Assembly: GCA_037443945.1 (NCBI GenBank)
Contig: JBBINH010000010.1
Span: 27,185 to 91,184 of the forward strand
Direction: 5' to 3'
DNA: 64,000 nt
Source of the DNA: SSF26 sp037443945
GTDB lineage: Bacteria; Chloroflexota; Anaerolineae; J102
Shown here: in pieces, positions 16,580 to 24,446 of the stretch
How the letters are laid out: each line of letters begins with the position of its first letter
Position numbering within the stretch: the first letter of the stretch is position 1
Notes under the pieces: model-generated
The model's database searches: none
Seen by the model: the letters and a program-made list of their open reading frames with translations, nothing else
Told to the model about the DNA's origin: nothing
Translations under genes and position numbers: made by a program

Positions 16580-17269
16580 TCAGTGCGAAGGATCGATCAG
16601 CACGACATGCAGCTCGCGCGGCCCGTGCGCGCCCAGGGTCAGGGTTTGGGCAATATCGGCCGTGCGGCTGGGACCGGTGATGATCACGACACTGCTATAC
16701 AAGGCCCAACGGCTGCGGACGCCGGGCGCCGCCAGCCAGGCCGCCAGATCGGGATAGAGCTGTTCCGTCCGTAGCACGGCATAGTGGACCGGCGGCAGCA
16801 AAGAGGCCAGCCGCCCACGTGCGCGGTCGGCCTCCAGGACGATGCTGCCCGTGCGCGCCAGCCCGGCTACGGCTGCCGTCAACCCGACTTCGATCGGCTC
16901 CAATCGGTTCAGCTCGGCCTGACGATCGGGACCGGCCAGATGGGCCGGTACCAGGGCAATCCCGACCGCGGCCAGCGCTGCTTCTAGACCCGGCAGCTCT
17001 AAAGAGGCCGGTTCCCAGCTCAGCACCCGGTGCACCCCTCGAGACACCAAAGCCTCGCGCAGGAAGGCCACGGCAGCCTCGGCATTCGGCACGAGATGGA
17101 GTTGGCCGTACACGGCCGCCAACGCCCGGGCGAACACGGCGGTCAATGGCTCCGCAAAGGGCGGCGCCGTCGGCGGAGGAGGGGTCGAGCTGCTGGCCGC
17201 AGGCAAATAGGCCCGGGATAGGGCCTGACGAATCCGTTCCAAAACGACGGCACGGGCGGTCTCGCTCAT
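16580..17269 (-). CDS. lutC: LutC-like lactate utilisation protein (LUD domain)
   Basis: A 229-residue LUD-domain protein. The conserved ARTGSIVLEADRARGRLASLLPP block and the C-terminal IITGPSRTADIAQTLTLGAHGPRELHVVLID are typical for LutC/YkgG. In Bacillus LutABC oxidises L-lactate to pyruvate; LutC is a required subunit of undefined role. The start overlaps the lutB stop (ATGA). The N-terminal half is Pro/Ala-rich and poorly conserved. Confidence 0.9.
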   Translation of the reverse strand: MSETARAVVLERIRQALSRAYLPAASSSTPPPPTAPPFAEPLTAVFARALAAVYGQLHLVPNAEAAVAFLREALVSRGVHRVLSWEPASLELPGLEAALAAVGIALVPAHLAGPDRQAELNRLEPIEVGLTAAVAGLARTGSIVLEADRARGRLASLLPPVHYAVLRTEQLYPDLAAWLAAPGVRSRWALYSSVVIITGPSRTADIAQTLTLGAHGPRELHVVLIDPSH

Positions 17270-18672
17270 GGTTTTCGACCTCGTCGGCGCTGCCAGCGGG
17301 CGCTAAAGCTCTCACCGGCCAGGGGGGGAAAGCCACGCGTGGTCGTCCAGCCGGTCAGCGGCCCCGGCAACCACATGTTCCAGCCGTTCTTCCTGCCCGG
17401 TAACAAACGTTGTCCCCACGCCAGCAGCCGGCCACCCAGCCGAAACAGCCGTGGATGCACGGCCGCCCAGGCATAGAGTCGCAGCCCCCACCGCAACCAG
17501 CCGGCCGCGTAGCCCTGTTCCACGCTCGCCGCCCGCAGCCGCAACAACAGGCGTGGGATGTCGATGCGTACCGGACAGGCCTCGGTGCAGGCGCCGCACA
17601 GGCTCGAGGCCTGGGGCAGCTCGTGCCACGGTCCCAAACCGTGCAGAGCCGGGTTGACCACGATGCCGATGGGGCCGGGATAAACGGCGCCGTAAGCATG
17701 GCCGCCCACATTCCGATACACCGGACAGACATTCAAACAGGCCCCGCAGCGGATGCAGTAGAGGATTTCCGCCAGTTCACCGGCCAGGGCCCGGGTGCGA
17801 CCGTTATCCACCAGGATGATATGCACCTCTTCCGGTCCATCCTCCTCCGGATGGCGCCGCGGGCCGGTGATAAAGGTCGTGTAGGTGCTCAGGGGCTGAC
17901 CCGTGGCACTGGCCGCCAGAAGCTGCAAGAGGGTGCCGACCTCGGCCAGGGTGGGCACCACCCGCTCGATACCGACCAGCGCCACATGGATCCTCGGCGT
18001 TGTCGTCACGAAGCGGCCGTTGCCCTCGTTGGTGACCAGGACGATGCTCCCCGTCTCGGCCACGGCGAAATTGGCCCCGGTGATCCCCATATCGGCCTGC
18101 AGGAAGCTCTGGCGTAAGGTCGCCCGCGCCGCCGCCGTTAGCGTGGGGATATCGGCCGTCGGCGGTGTACCCAAATGCTCATGGAACAGCGCGGCCACAT
18201 CCTCCAACCGCTTATGGACGATGGGAGCCACAATGTGGCTGGGATGATCGCGGCCGAGTTGCACGATGTACTCGCCCAGATCGGTCTCCCGCACCTGCAA
18301 ACCGGCGGCTTCCAGGGCTTTGTTCAGCTCGATCTCCTCGCTGAGCATGGACTTGCTCTTGACAATGCGCCGGACGCCTCGCTCCTGGGCGATGGTGATG
18401 ACCAGATGGCAGGCTTCGGCAGCATCGCGCGCCCAGTAGACCCGGCTCCCGTTGGCCTGAGCGCACCGCTCGAAGGTGAGCAGATGCTCGTCGAGGCGGG
18501 CCAGCGTATTGGCGCGGATGACGCGGGCATGATCGCGCAAGGCCTCGCCATGAGGCAGCGCAGCGATGGCCCGCAAGCGACCGTTGACGAAATTGTCCAT
18601 AGTACGGCGCAGGGCCTGTTGCAGCCCCACGTCGTGCAAGGCCACGGTCGCGCGGCGTTCAAAACCGTTCAT
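17266..18672 (-). CDS. lutB: LutB-like iron-sulfur protein of lactate oxidation
   Basis: A 468-residue protein with an N-terminal LUD domain (SKSMLSEEIELNKALEAAG, GITGANFAVAETGSIVLVTNEGN) and two 4Fe-4S motifs near residues 310-370 (CIRCGACLNVCPVYRNVGGH and CGACTEACPVRIDIPRLL). It passes electrons from lactate oxidation towards the quinone pool, consistent with the menaquinone genes further on. The start at 18672 overlaps the lutA stop and its stop overlaps the lutC start, both by ATGA. Confidence 0.93.
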   Translation of the reverse strand: MNGFERRATVALHDVGLQQALRRTMDNFVNGRLRAIAALPHGEALRDHARVIRANTLARLDEHLLTFERCAQANGSRVYWARDAAEACHLVITIAQERGVRRIVKSKSMLSEEIELNKALEAAGLQVRETDLGEYIVQLGRDHPSHIVAPIVHKRLEDVAALFHEHLGTPPTADIPTLTAAARATLRQSFLQADMGITGANFAVAETGSIVLVTNEGNGRFVTTTPRIHVALVGIERVVPTLAEVGTLLQLLAASATGQPLSTYTTFITGPRRHPEEDGPEEVHIILVDNGRTRALAGELAEILYCIRCGACLNVCPVYRNVGGHAYGAVYPGPIGIVVNPALHGLGPWHELPQASSLCGACTEACPVRIDIPRLLLRLRAASVEQGYAAGWLRWGLRLYAWAAVHPRLFRLGGRLLAWGQRLLPGRKNGWNMWLPGPLTGWTTTRGFPPLAGESFSARWQRRRGRKP

Positions 18673-19436
18673 GGTTCGACCTCGGCCAGGATCTCGGCGA
18701 GATGACGCACGATGGGTGCCCGACCCTGCCGGACCAAACCGCCGTTGAGATGGGTCATGCACGAAGCATCGCAGACCACGCAGATTTCGGCGCCGCTGGC
18801 GGCGATGTTCTCCAGTTTACGCTGCATCATGGCCGCCGAGACGCTCGGCAATTTGATGGCAAACAGGCCGCCGAAGCCACAGCAAGCCTCGGCCTCGGGC
18901 AAGGGGCGCAGTTCGGCGCCGGGGATACCCGCCAGCAAAGTCTCGGCGCAACCGCGCACACCCAGTTCACGGCTCAGATGGCAACTGGGATGATAGGTAT
19001 AACGGCCCGGTCGCCCGCCTATGTGTCGCTGTCCCAGATCGTCCACCAGGAATTGCCCGAATTCGCGGATCCGGCGGGCTACGGCCTCGGCCCGGGCCTG
19101 TTGGGCCGGCTCACCGGCAAACAGGCCGGGATAATGATGCCCAACCATGCTGGCGCAGGAGCCCGAAGGGGTGACGATCGGCCCGGTCGTCTCGGCAAAA
19201 ACATCGAGAAAATGCCGGGCCATTTGCCGCGCCTCCGCCAAGAAGCCGCCGTTGAAAGCCGGTTGACCGCAGCAGGTCTGCCCGGGCGGCACTTCGACCC
19301 GCACGCCTGCCCGCTCCAGCACGGTCACACAGGCCTCGGCAATGTCGGGATAGAGGTGATCGAGCAGACAGGTGATGAACAGTTGCACATGAGTCGGTCG
19401 TGTCACCGACGCCGCAGCAGAAGCGGAAGGGGTCAT
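18669..19436 (-). CDS. lutA: LutA-like (Fe-S)-binding CCG-domain protein
   Basis: A 255-residue protein with two cysteine-rich CCG domains (TCCGQPAFNGG and EACCGFGGLFA, with the matching upstream cysteines in FITCLLD and YHPSCHLS), as in LutA and the heterodisulfide reductase B subunit. It is part of the LutABC L-lactate oxidation complex. I chose the ATG at 19436, which overlaps the fabF stop by ATGA and lies right before the conserved start (RPTHVQLFITCLLDHLYP). The closest alternative is glycolate oxidase iron-sulfur protein, but the three-gene context supports LutA. Confidence 0.93.
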   Translation of the reverse strand: MTPSASAAASVTRPTHVQLFITCLLDHLYPDIAEACVTVLERAGVRVEVPPGQTCCGQPAFNGGFLAEARQMARHFLDVFAETTGPIVTPSGSCASMVGHHYPGLFAGEPAQQARAEAVARRIREFGQFLVDDLGQRHIGGRPGRYTYHPSCHLSRELGVRGCAETLLAGIPGAELRPLPEAEACCGFGGLFAIKLPSVSAAMMQRKLENIAASGAEICVVCDASCMTHLNGGLVRQGRAPIVRHLAEILAEVEP

Positions 19437-20683
19437 GGGACAAACCGTTTGATGACGATGGAGGCATTCTGACCGCCGAAACCGAAGGCATTGGCAATGC
19501 CGGCGTTGACTTCCCTCCGACGGGCCGTATTGGGCACATAGTCGAGATCGCACTCGGGATCGGGCGTCGTGTAATTGATGGTGGGCGGAATCCAGCCGGT
19601 ACGAATGGCCTGGAGAATGGTGAGGACACCGAAAGCACCGGCGGCGCCCATCACATGCCCGATCATGGGCTTGATCGAGGAGATGGCGACGTTATAGGCG
19701 TGTTCACCCAGGGCCTGTTTGATGGCCAGGGTCTCGGCAATGTCGTTCAGTTTGGTGGCCGTCCCATGCGCGGCCACGTAGTCGATCTGTTCCGGCTGCA
19801 GGCCGGAGCGGGCAATGGCCATGCGCATGGCGCGGGCGGCGCCGACACCATCCGGTGCGGGTGCTGCCATATGATAGGCATCGGTACTAAAGCCCATGCC
19901 CCCGACCTCGGCGAGGATAGAAGCCCCACGCCGTTGGGCATGTTCCAACGATTCGACCACCATCACGACGGCCCCTTCGCCGATGATCATCCCATCGCGC
20001 GTGGCATCGAACGGCCGGCAGGCCGTTTCCGGCGTGTCGTTGCGGGTGGACATGGCCCCCAAACGGCTAAACGCGGTCATGAGCAACGGGGTTAGATAGG
20101 AATCGGTGCCGCCGGCCAGAACGACCTCGGCCTCATCCTCGCGGATGCGACGGGCGGCCTCGCCGATGCTATAAACGCCAGTGGCGCAGGCCACAACCGG
20201 CGAATTGACCGGGCCCTGGATGCCGTAGCGAATGGCCAGATAGCAGGGCGTGGTGGTGATCAGAACGGCCGGTCCGCGTGCGGCCTGGACTGCCCGCGGC
20301 CCTTGTGTCATGACCTTATACGACTCCTCCTCGACGATATCGAGGGCGCCGAAGGCGCTCCCGATCTCGATACCGACACGGGTCGGATCCTCCTGACGCA
20401 AATCGAGCCGGGCATGGGCAATGGCTTCTTCGGCGGCAGCCACGGCCAGTTGGGTCAGGCGGCCCAGGCGTTTGGCTTCGCGGGCCGAAAGATAGGATTC
20501 AGGTCGAAAGTCGGATACCACACAGGCGATCTGAGAAGGCAAGTCGCTTTGGCGATAAGCCTCGATCCGAACGGCGCCGGTGCGACCGGCGATCAAGCCT
20601 TCCCACGTTGAGGCGACATCATGTCCCAGAGCGCTGATAGCGCCTACGCCGGTGATAACCACACGCTTGTCGGATAATGCCAT
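19433..20683 (-). CDS. fabF: beta-ketoacyl-ACP synthase II (KAS II)
   Basis: A 416-residue condensing enzyme that elongates acyl-ACP with malonyl-ACP in fatty acid synthesis. The Cys-His-His triad is visible: VVACATG (Cys166), AHGTATKLND and SSIKPMIGHVMGAAG, with the conserved GFGGQNAS near the C-terminus. The sequence around the cysteine (SPVVACATG) departs from the common STACATG. AAGGAGGA precedes the ATG. It is the first gene of fabF-lutA-lutB-lutC-comM. fabH lies on the other side of the shared promoter region, beyond the sigma factor cluster. Confidence 0.92.
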   Translation of the reverse strand: MALSDKRVVITGVGAISALGHDVASTWEGLIAGRTGAVRIEAYRQSDLPSQIACVVSDFRPESYLSAREAKRLGRLTQLAVAAAEEAIAHARLDLRQEDPTRVGIEIGSAFGALDIVEEESYKVMTQGPRAVQAARGPAVLITTTPCYLAIRYGIQGPVNSPVVACATGVYSIGEAARRIREDEAEVVLAGGTDSYLTPLLMTAFSRLGAMSTRNDTPETACRPFDATRDGMIIGEGAVVMVVESLEHAQRRGASILAEVGGMGFSTDAYHMAAPAPDGVGAARAMRMAIARSGLQPEQIDYVAAHGTATKLNDIAETLAIKQALGEHAYNVAISSIKPMIGHVMGAAGAFGVLTILQAIRTGWIPPTINYTTPDPECDLDYVPNTARRREVNAGIANAFGFGGQNASIVIKRFVP

Positions 20684-20755
20684 CGTAAACAGTCCTCCTT
20701 ACACGGCTGAGGAAGGGGAGACCACGCCATGAATGCAGATAAGGAATATCGGGGA

Positions 20756-20784
20756 AGAATAGCACAAAGTAAGACAGTTGCCAA
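20756..20784 (-). promoter_or_regulatory. promoter of the fabF-lut operon
   Basis: On the minus strand: TTGGCA (20784-20779), a 17-base spacer, TATTCT (20761-20756), about 70 bases upstream of the fabF start. It lies back to back with the sigma-factor promoter; the two -35 boxes are three bases apart. Confidence 0.5.
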
Positions 20785-20787
20785 TGC

Positions 20788-20816
20788 TTGGTGGCGCTTC
20801 CGGCCGATGCTACAAT
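20788..20816 (+). promoter_or_regulatory. promoter of the sigma factor-degV-fabH cluster
   Basis: TTGGTG, a 17-base spacer and TACAAT precede the sigma-factor gene by about 80 bases. Divergent from and immediately adjacent to the fabF promoter, so one DNA-binding protein could control both. Confidence 0.5.
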
Positions 20817-20897
20817 AGCCCACATCCCTTTATCCGCAACGCACTCTACCCGGCGGTGTTTTCATGATCGGAACGGCCGGGTTCTCCAGGACCCAGC

Positions 20898-21467
20898 GTG
20901 TCAATCTTCCTGTCTTCTTCTTCCCCCGATGATGCCACCCTTGTCGAACGCGCTCGAAGTGACCCGGAGGCTTTCGGCCTGCTCTACGAGCGCTATGTCG
21001 ACAGGATTTACCACTACATCTTCTATCGCGTGGGCAACCACGACGATGCCGAAGACCTGACCGCCCGCACGTTCTTCCAGGCCTTGGACAATCTGAGCAC
21101 GTACGAAGACCGCGGTCTGCCGTTTTCGGCCTGGCTTTATCGCATTGCCCACAACCTGGTGGCCAACTGGCATCGCCAACGCTCGCGACACAAGGTCATT
21201 CCGCTCGAAGACCCCGCTCTGACCACGGTGCGTCGGCCCGGCCCAAGCGCCATCGTCGAGCACAAAGAGATCCGCGAAGCCCTGCTGGCCGCCATCCGTC
21301 GGCTTCCACCGGATCGTCAGCAATTGCTCATCCTCAAGTTTGTCGAGCATCTGCCCAATGCCGAAATCGGTCAGGTCATGGGCCGCACCGAATCCTCCAT
21401 CAAATCGCTCTATCATCGCACGTTGCTCGCTTTACGCAACGACCTGCAACGACGGGGTTTCCTCTAA
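20898..21467 (+). CDS. RNA polymerase sigma factor, ECF-like (sigma70 family)
   Basis: A 189-residue sigma factor with region 2 (LLYERYVDRIYHYIFYRVGNHDDAEDLTARTFFQAL) and region 4 (LPPDRQQLLILKFVEHLPNAEIGQVMGRTESSIKSLYHRTLLAL) but no region 3, the ECF layout. The GTG at 20898 is chosen because the product then begins just before the acidic lead-in. Its TAA stop directly abuts the ATG of degV. The one-TM protein two genes on could be its membrane-bound partner. Confidence 0.9.
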   Translation: MSIFLSSSSPDDATLVERARSDPEAFGLLYERYVDRIYHYIFYRVGNHDDAEDLTARTFFQALDNLSTYEDRGLPFSAWLYRIAHNLVANWHRQRSRHKVIPLEDPALTTVRRPGPSAIVEHKEIREALLAAIRRLPPDRQQLLILKFVEHLPNAEIGQVMGRTESSIKSLYHRTLLALRNDLQRRGFL

Positions 21468-22316
21468 ATGCCTGCTAAAGTCGCCGTTGTCGCCGATTCG
21501 ACCTGCGATACGCCCCCCGATTGGCCGGGGCGCCGTCGTCTGCACCTCGTTCCCATCCATATCCGTTTCGGTCGCCAGAGCTTCCGCGAGGGCGTCGACA
21601 TCGACGAAGCCGGATTCTACGCCCGCATCGAAAGCGAACGCGTTATCCCGCAGACATCGCAACCCAGCCCCGGCGAATTCGCCGAACTCTACACCCGCCT
21701 GAGCCGGGACTACGACGCCATCCTCTCCATCCATGTGACCGGCCGATTGAGCGGAACCTATCAGTCGGCCGTCCTCGGCGCCGAACTCGTGCGTGAGACC
21801 ATCCCGGTCTATCCCTTCGATTCGGCCTGTGGGTCGGCCGGTCTAGGATTCATGGTGGACGAAGCCCTGACCCAGATCGAGGCCGGGCATGCCATCGATC
21901 AAATTCTGGCACGGCTGGCCGCCATCCGCGAACGCATCAACATCCTGCTGACGCCGGCCACACTGGAGTATGCGCAGATGAGCGGGCGCATTAGCGCCTT
22001 GGGTGCGGCGATGGCCTCGCTCTTGCAGGTCAAACCCATCGTCATGCTCCAGGAAGGCGAACTCCACGTCGGCGAGCGGGTACGCACCCGCGTCCGTGCC
22101 CTCGAACGCATGCTTGCCATTCTCAAAGAACGCCTGGGCGACACGGCGGCGCGTGTGGCCGTTGTGCACGCCCGCTCACCGGTCGAAGCGGCCGAACTCG
22201 TTGCCAAAGTCAAGTCGACACTCAACTGCACCGAAGTCTGGCTGACCTCGCTGGCCACCTCGATCGCCGTCCACCTGGGTCCGGGTACGGTCGGGTTGGT
22301 CGCCTATCCTTATTGA
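21468..22316 (+). CDS. DegV-family fatty-acid-binding protein
   Basis: A 282-residue DegV protein. Proteins of this family (FakB) hold a fatty acid so that the FakA kinase can phosphorylate it. The family pattern is visible: VAVVADSTCD at the N-terminus, SQPSPGEFAELY, SIHVTGRLSGTYQSA, and the C-terminal basic/aromatic segment. No fakA is next to it, but fabH and fabF are close, fitting fatty acid metabolism. It starts immediately after the sigma factor stop. Confidence 0.9.
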   Translation: MPAKVAVVADSTCDTPPDWPGRRRLHLVPIHIRFGRQSFREGVDIDEAGFYARIESERVIPQTSQPSPGEFAELYTRLSRDYDAILSIHVTGRLSGTYQSAVLGAELVRETIPVYPFDSACGSAGLGFMVDEALTQIEAGHAIDQILARLAAIRERINILLTPATLEYAQMSGRISALGAAMASLLQVKPIVMLQEGELHVGERVRTRVRALERMLAILKERLGDTAARVAVVHARSPVEAAELVAKVKSTLNCTEVWLTSLATSIAVHLGPGTVGLVAYPY

Positions 22317-22337
22317 CAGCAAGTCCGAGAACCGATT

Positions 22338-22739
22338 ATGGCCCCCTTTTCCCTTCCCGACATTCTCGAGGCCCACTTCGAGGCCCTCCAGCATCATGGC
22401 GAGAGCAAAGCCCGACTGATCGAGATGACCCCCGGCCTGCCTGTTGAGGTCACCGATCTCTTTGCCCTGGTGCGCCGCCTGGACGAAGTCCTGCAGCCGG
22501 TGCAACCTGCCCCCGCTTTCCGCCGCCAACTGAAGCAGCAACTCGTCCAGGCTGCCCGCCGCCGACAAAACCAACACCTTTTGGGCATCTCGATGCAGCA
22601 GGCCAAACAGGCGCTGCGCCCCCTATGGCTGTGGCTCGTGGCTGCCCTGGGCACGGTTTCGTTGGTCGGCGTGGGCGCCTATGCCTATTGGCGTCGCCTC
22701 CGCCAGCTCGCCGCCCGCGACAAAGCATTGGCGGCCTGA
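22338..22739 (+). CDS. single-pass membrane protein of unknown function
   Basis: A 133-residue protein with a helical cytoplasmic-type N-terminal part, a hydrophobic segment (LWLWLVAALGTVSLVGVGAYAYW, residues ~96-118) and a short basic tail. The arrangement resembles small anti-sigma-like proteins, and the gene follows an ECF-type sigma factor and degV with short spacing. I recognise no conserved zinc anti-sigma motif (no HxxxCxxC), so an anti-sigma role is only a guess from context. Confidence 0.6.
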   Translation: MAPFSLPDILEAHFEALQHHGESKARLIEMTPGLPVEVTDLFALVRRLDEVLQPVQPAPAFRRQLKQQLVQAARRRQNQHLLGISMQQAKQALRPLWLWLVAALGTVSLVGVGAYAYWRRLRQLAARDKALAA

Positions 22740-22780
22740 ATTCTCCACCCATTCCTCCGGATGCGCAAGGATTTTTGCCT

Positions 22781-23968
22781 ATGACGATGTACTACAGCAA
22801 AATCACCGGTTGGGGCATGTATGTGCCCGAACGCGTGTTGACCAATCACGATCTGGCCCAAATGGTCGATACCAGCGATGAATGGATCATCACCCGCACC
22901 GGTATCCGTGAGCGCCGCATCGCCGCCGACGGCGAGGCTACCGTTAGCATGGCCTTGAAGGCTGCCGAAAAGGCTCTGCAGGTTGCCGGCATTACGGCGG
23001 CGGACCTGGATCTCATCTTGTTTGCCAGCTCCACCCCCGATTATCTCTGCCCCCCGGCCTCGAGCCTGCTCCAGGATCGCCTGGGGGCGACCAAAGCCGG
23101 TGCCATGGTGCTTGTCGCCGGCTGCAGCGGCTTCGTCTACGGCCTGGTGACGGCCAGCCAATTTATCCAGAGTGGTTTTTATCAACACATCCTGGTCGTC
23201 GGCACCGAAAAGCTAAGCTGGGCCGTCGATTGGAGCGATCGCAACACCTGCGTGTTGTTCGGCGACGGTGCCGGCGCCGTGATCGTCAGCCGCAGCCTGG
23301 AACCGGGCGGGTTGATCAGCGCGCGGCTGGGTTCGGAAGGAGCCGATGGCGATGCCCTCATCGTCCCGGCCATCGGCGCCATTGCGCCGTTGACGCCGGA
23401 TAAACTCGAGCGCAACGAGCATAAAATCCACATGGACGGTCGGCGCGTCTTCAAATTCGCCACGCGGGTGATGGTGGATGCCGTCGTGGAGGTGCTCGGC
23501 GCCGCCGGTCTGACCATCGACGATGTGGATCTGATCATTCCCCATCAGGCCAATGACCGCATCATCGACCTGGCCATCCGTCGGTTGGGTATCGACCGCA
23601 GCAAAGTGGTTGTCAACATCGATCGCTACGGCAACACCTCGGCGGCGTCGGTGCCGCTGGCCTTGTGCGAAGCCCTCGAAGAAGGCCGCATTCAACCGGG
23701 CGATAAAATCGTCCTGGTGGCCTTCGGCGCCGGGCTGACCTATGCCGCCTGTTTGTGGGAGTGGCAGGGCGCCGAAACCCGCGAAGAACCCATTCTGGTG
23801 AGCAACTGGCCCATTTCCGCGACGCTGCGCGAACGCATCCAGCAGATGCGCGTGGCCGCCTGGCGGGCGCAGACCGAAATGCGCGCCAAACTCTCCGATG
23901 CCACCCTGGCCGTGATGTTACCGTTGTACACGTTCCGCAAGGGCGTGAAGAAACGGTTGGGCAAATAA
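22781..23968 (+). CDS. fabH: beta-ketoacyl-ACP synthase III with C-terminal extension
   Basis: A 395-residue KAS III, which starts fatty acid synthesis by condensing acyl-CoA with malonyl-ACP. The catalytic triad is clear: Cys115 (AGCSGFVYG), His255 (IIPHQAND) and Asn285 (RYGNTSAAS), with GDGAGAVIV and the terminal FGAGLTYAA. Typical FabH ends shortly after this, near residue 330; here about 65 further residues follow, rich in Arg and Ala and predicted helical. The ATG at 22781 follows AAGGA; a second ATG is at 22787. A strong terminator follows the gene. Confidence 0.92.
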   Translation: MTMYYSKITGWGMYVPERVLTNHDLAQMVDTSDEWIITRTGIRERRIAADGEATVSMALKAAEKALQVAGITAADLDLILFASSTPDYLCPPASSLLQDRLGATKAGAMVLVAGCSGFVYGLVTASQFIQSGFYQHILVVGTEKLSWAVDWSDRNTCVLFGDGAGAVIVSRSLEPGGLISARLGSEGADGDALIVPAIGAIAPLTPDKLERNEHKIHMDGRRVFKFATRVMVDAVVEVLGAAGLTIDDVDLIIPHQANDRIIDLAIRRLGIDRSKVVVNIDRYGNTSAASVPLALCEALEEGRIQPGDKIVLVAFGAGLTYAACLWEWQGAETREEPILVSNWPISATLRERIQQMRVAAWRAQTEMRAKLSDATLAVMLPLYTFRKGVKKRLGK

Positions 23969-23976
23969 AAAACGAT

Positions 23977-24013
23977 ACGCCCGGCGAGTTGGCAGGCCCG
24001 CCGGGCGTTTTTT
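23977..24013 (+). terminator. bidirectional intrinsic terminator
   Basis: Perfect 10-bp stem ACGCCCGGCG (23977-23986) with CGCCGGGCGT (23999-24008), 12-base loop, T run on the right and A run on the left. It sits between convergent fabH and the thioesterase gene and can serve both strands. Confidence 0.9.
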
Positions 24014-24446
24014 AGTGCTCCCAGCCTTCCAGGCGGGCAATCGCCTGGCGCAAAAAGTCGGGAACGGCCGTTTTCACGTTGCGCCGATAGTCATACATTA
24101 CCACCACGCCGTCGCCCTCGGCAGCCACGCGATTGTGGCGCAGACTCACCAGATGATGGTGTAGGGTGAAACGGTCCTCCTCCAGCGCAATGGTGCGTAC
24201 ACCGACCCGTATCCGATCGGGATAGGTCAGGGGCAGGCGATAGCGGCAGCCGATGCTGTGCAAAATGGGGCCGATGCCCGTGCGTTCCATCGCCTCTAGG
24301 GCGCCGGTGGCCACCAGGTAGGCCACGCGTGCGCTTTCGAAATAGCGAAAGTAGTAGACATTGTTGACGTGTTGAAAGGCGTCCATTTCGCCCCAGGCCA
24401 CGTCGGTCTCATAGACGATCGGATAGCCGGCCAGGAGATCGGTCAT
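24012..24446 (-). CDS. acyl-CoA thioesterase, 4HBT (hotdog) family
   Basis: A 144-residue hotdog-fold thioesterase of YbgC/4-hydroxybenzoyl-CoA thioesterase type. The signature TDVAWGEMDAFQHVNNVYYFRYFESAR contains the catalytic Asp and the helix-capping pattern. The start at 24446 overlaps the pepA stop by ATGA. It hydrolyses an acyl-CoA of unknown chain length. Length is typical. Confidence 0.9.
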   Translation of the reverse strand: MTDLLAGYPIVYETDVAWGEMDAFQHVNNVYYFRYFESARVAYLVATGALEAMERTGIGPILHSIGCRYRLPLTYPDRIRVGVRTIALEEDRFTLHHHLVSLRHNRVAAEGDGVVVMYDYRRNVKTAVPDFLRQAIARLEGWEH

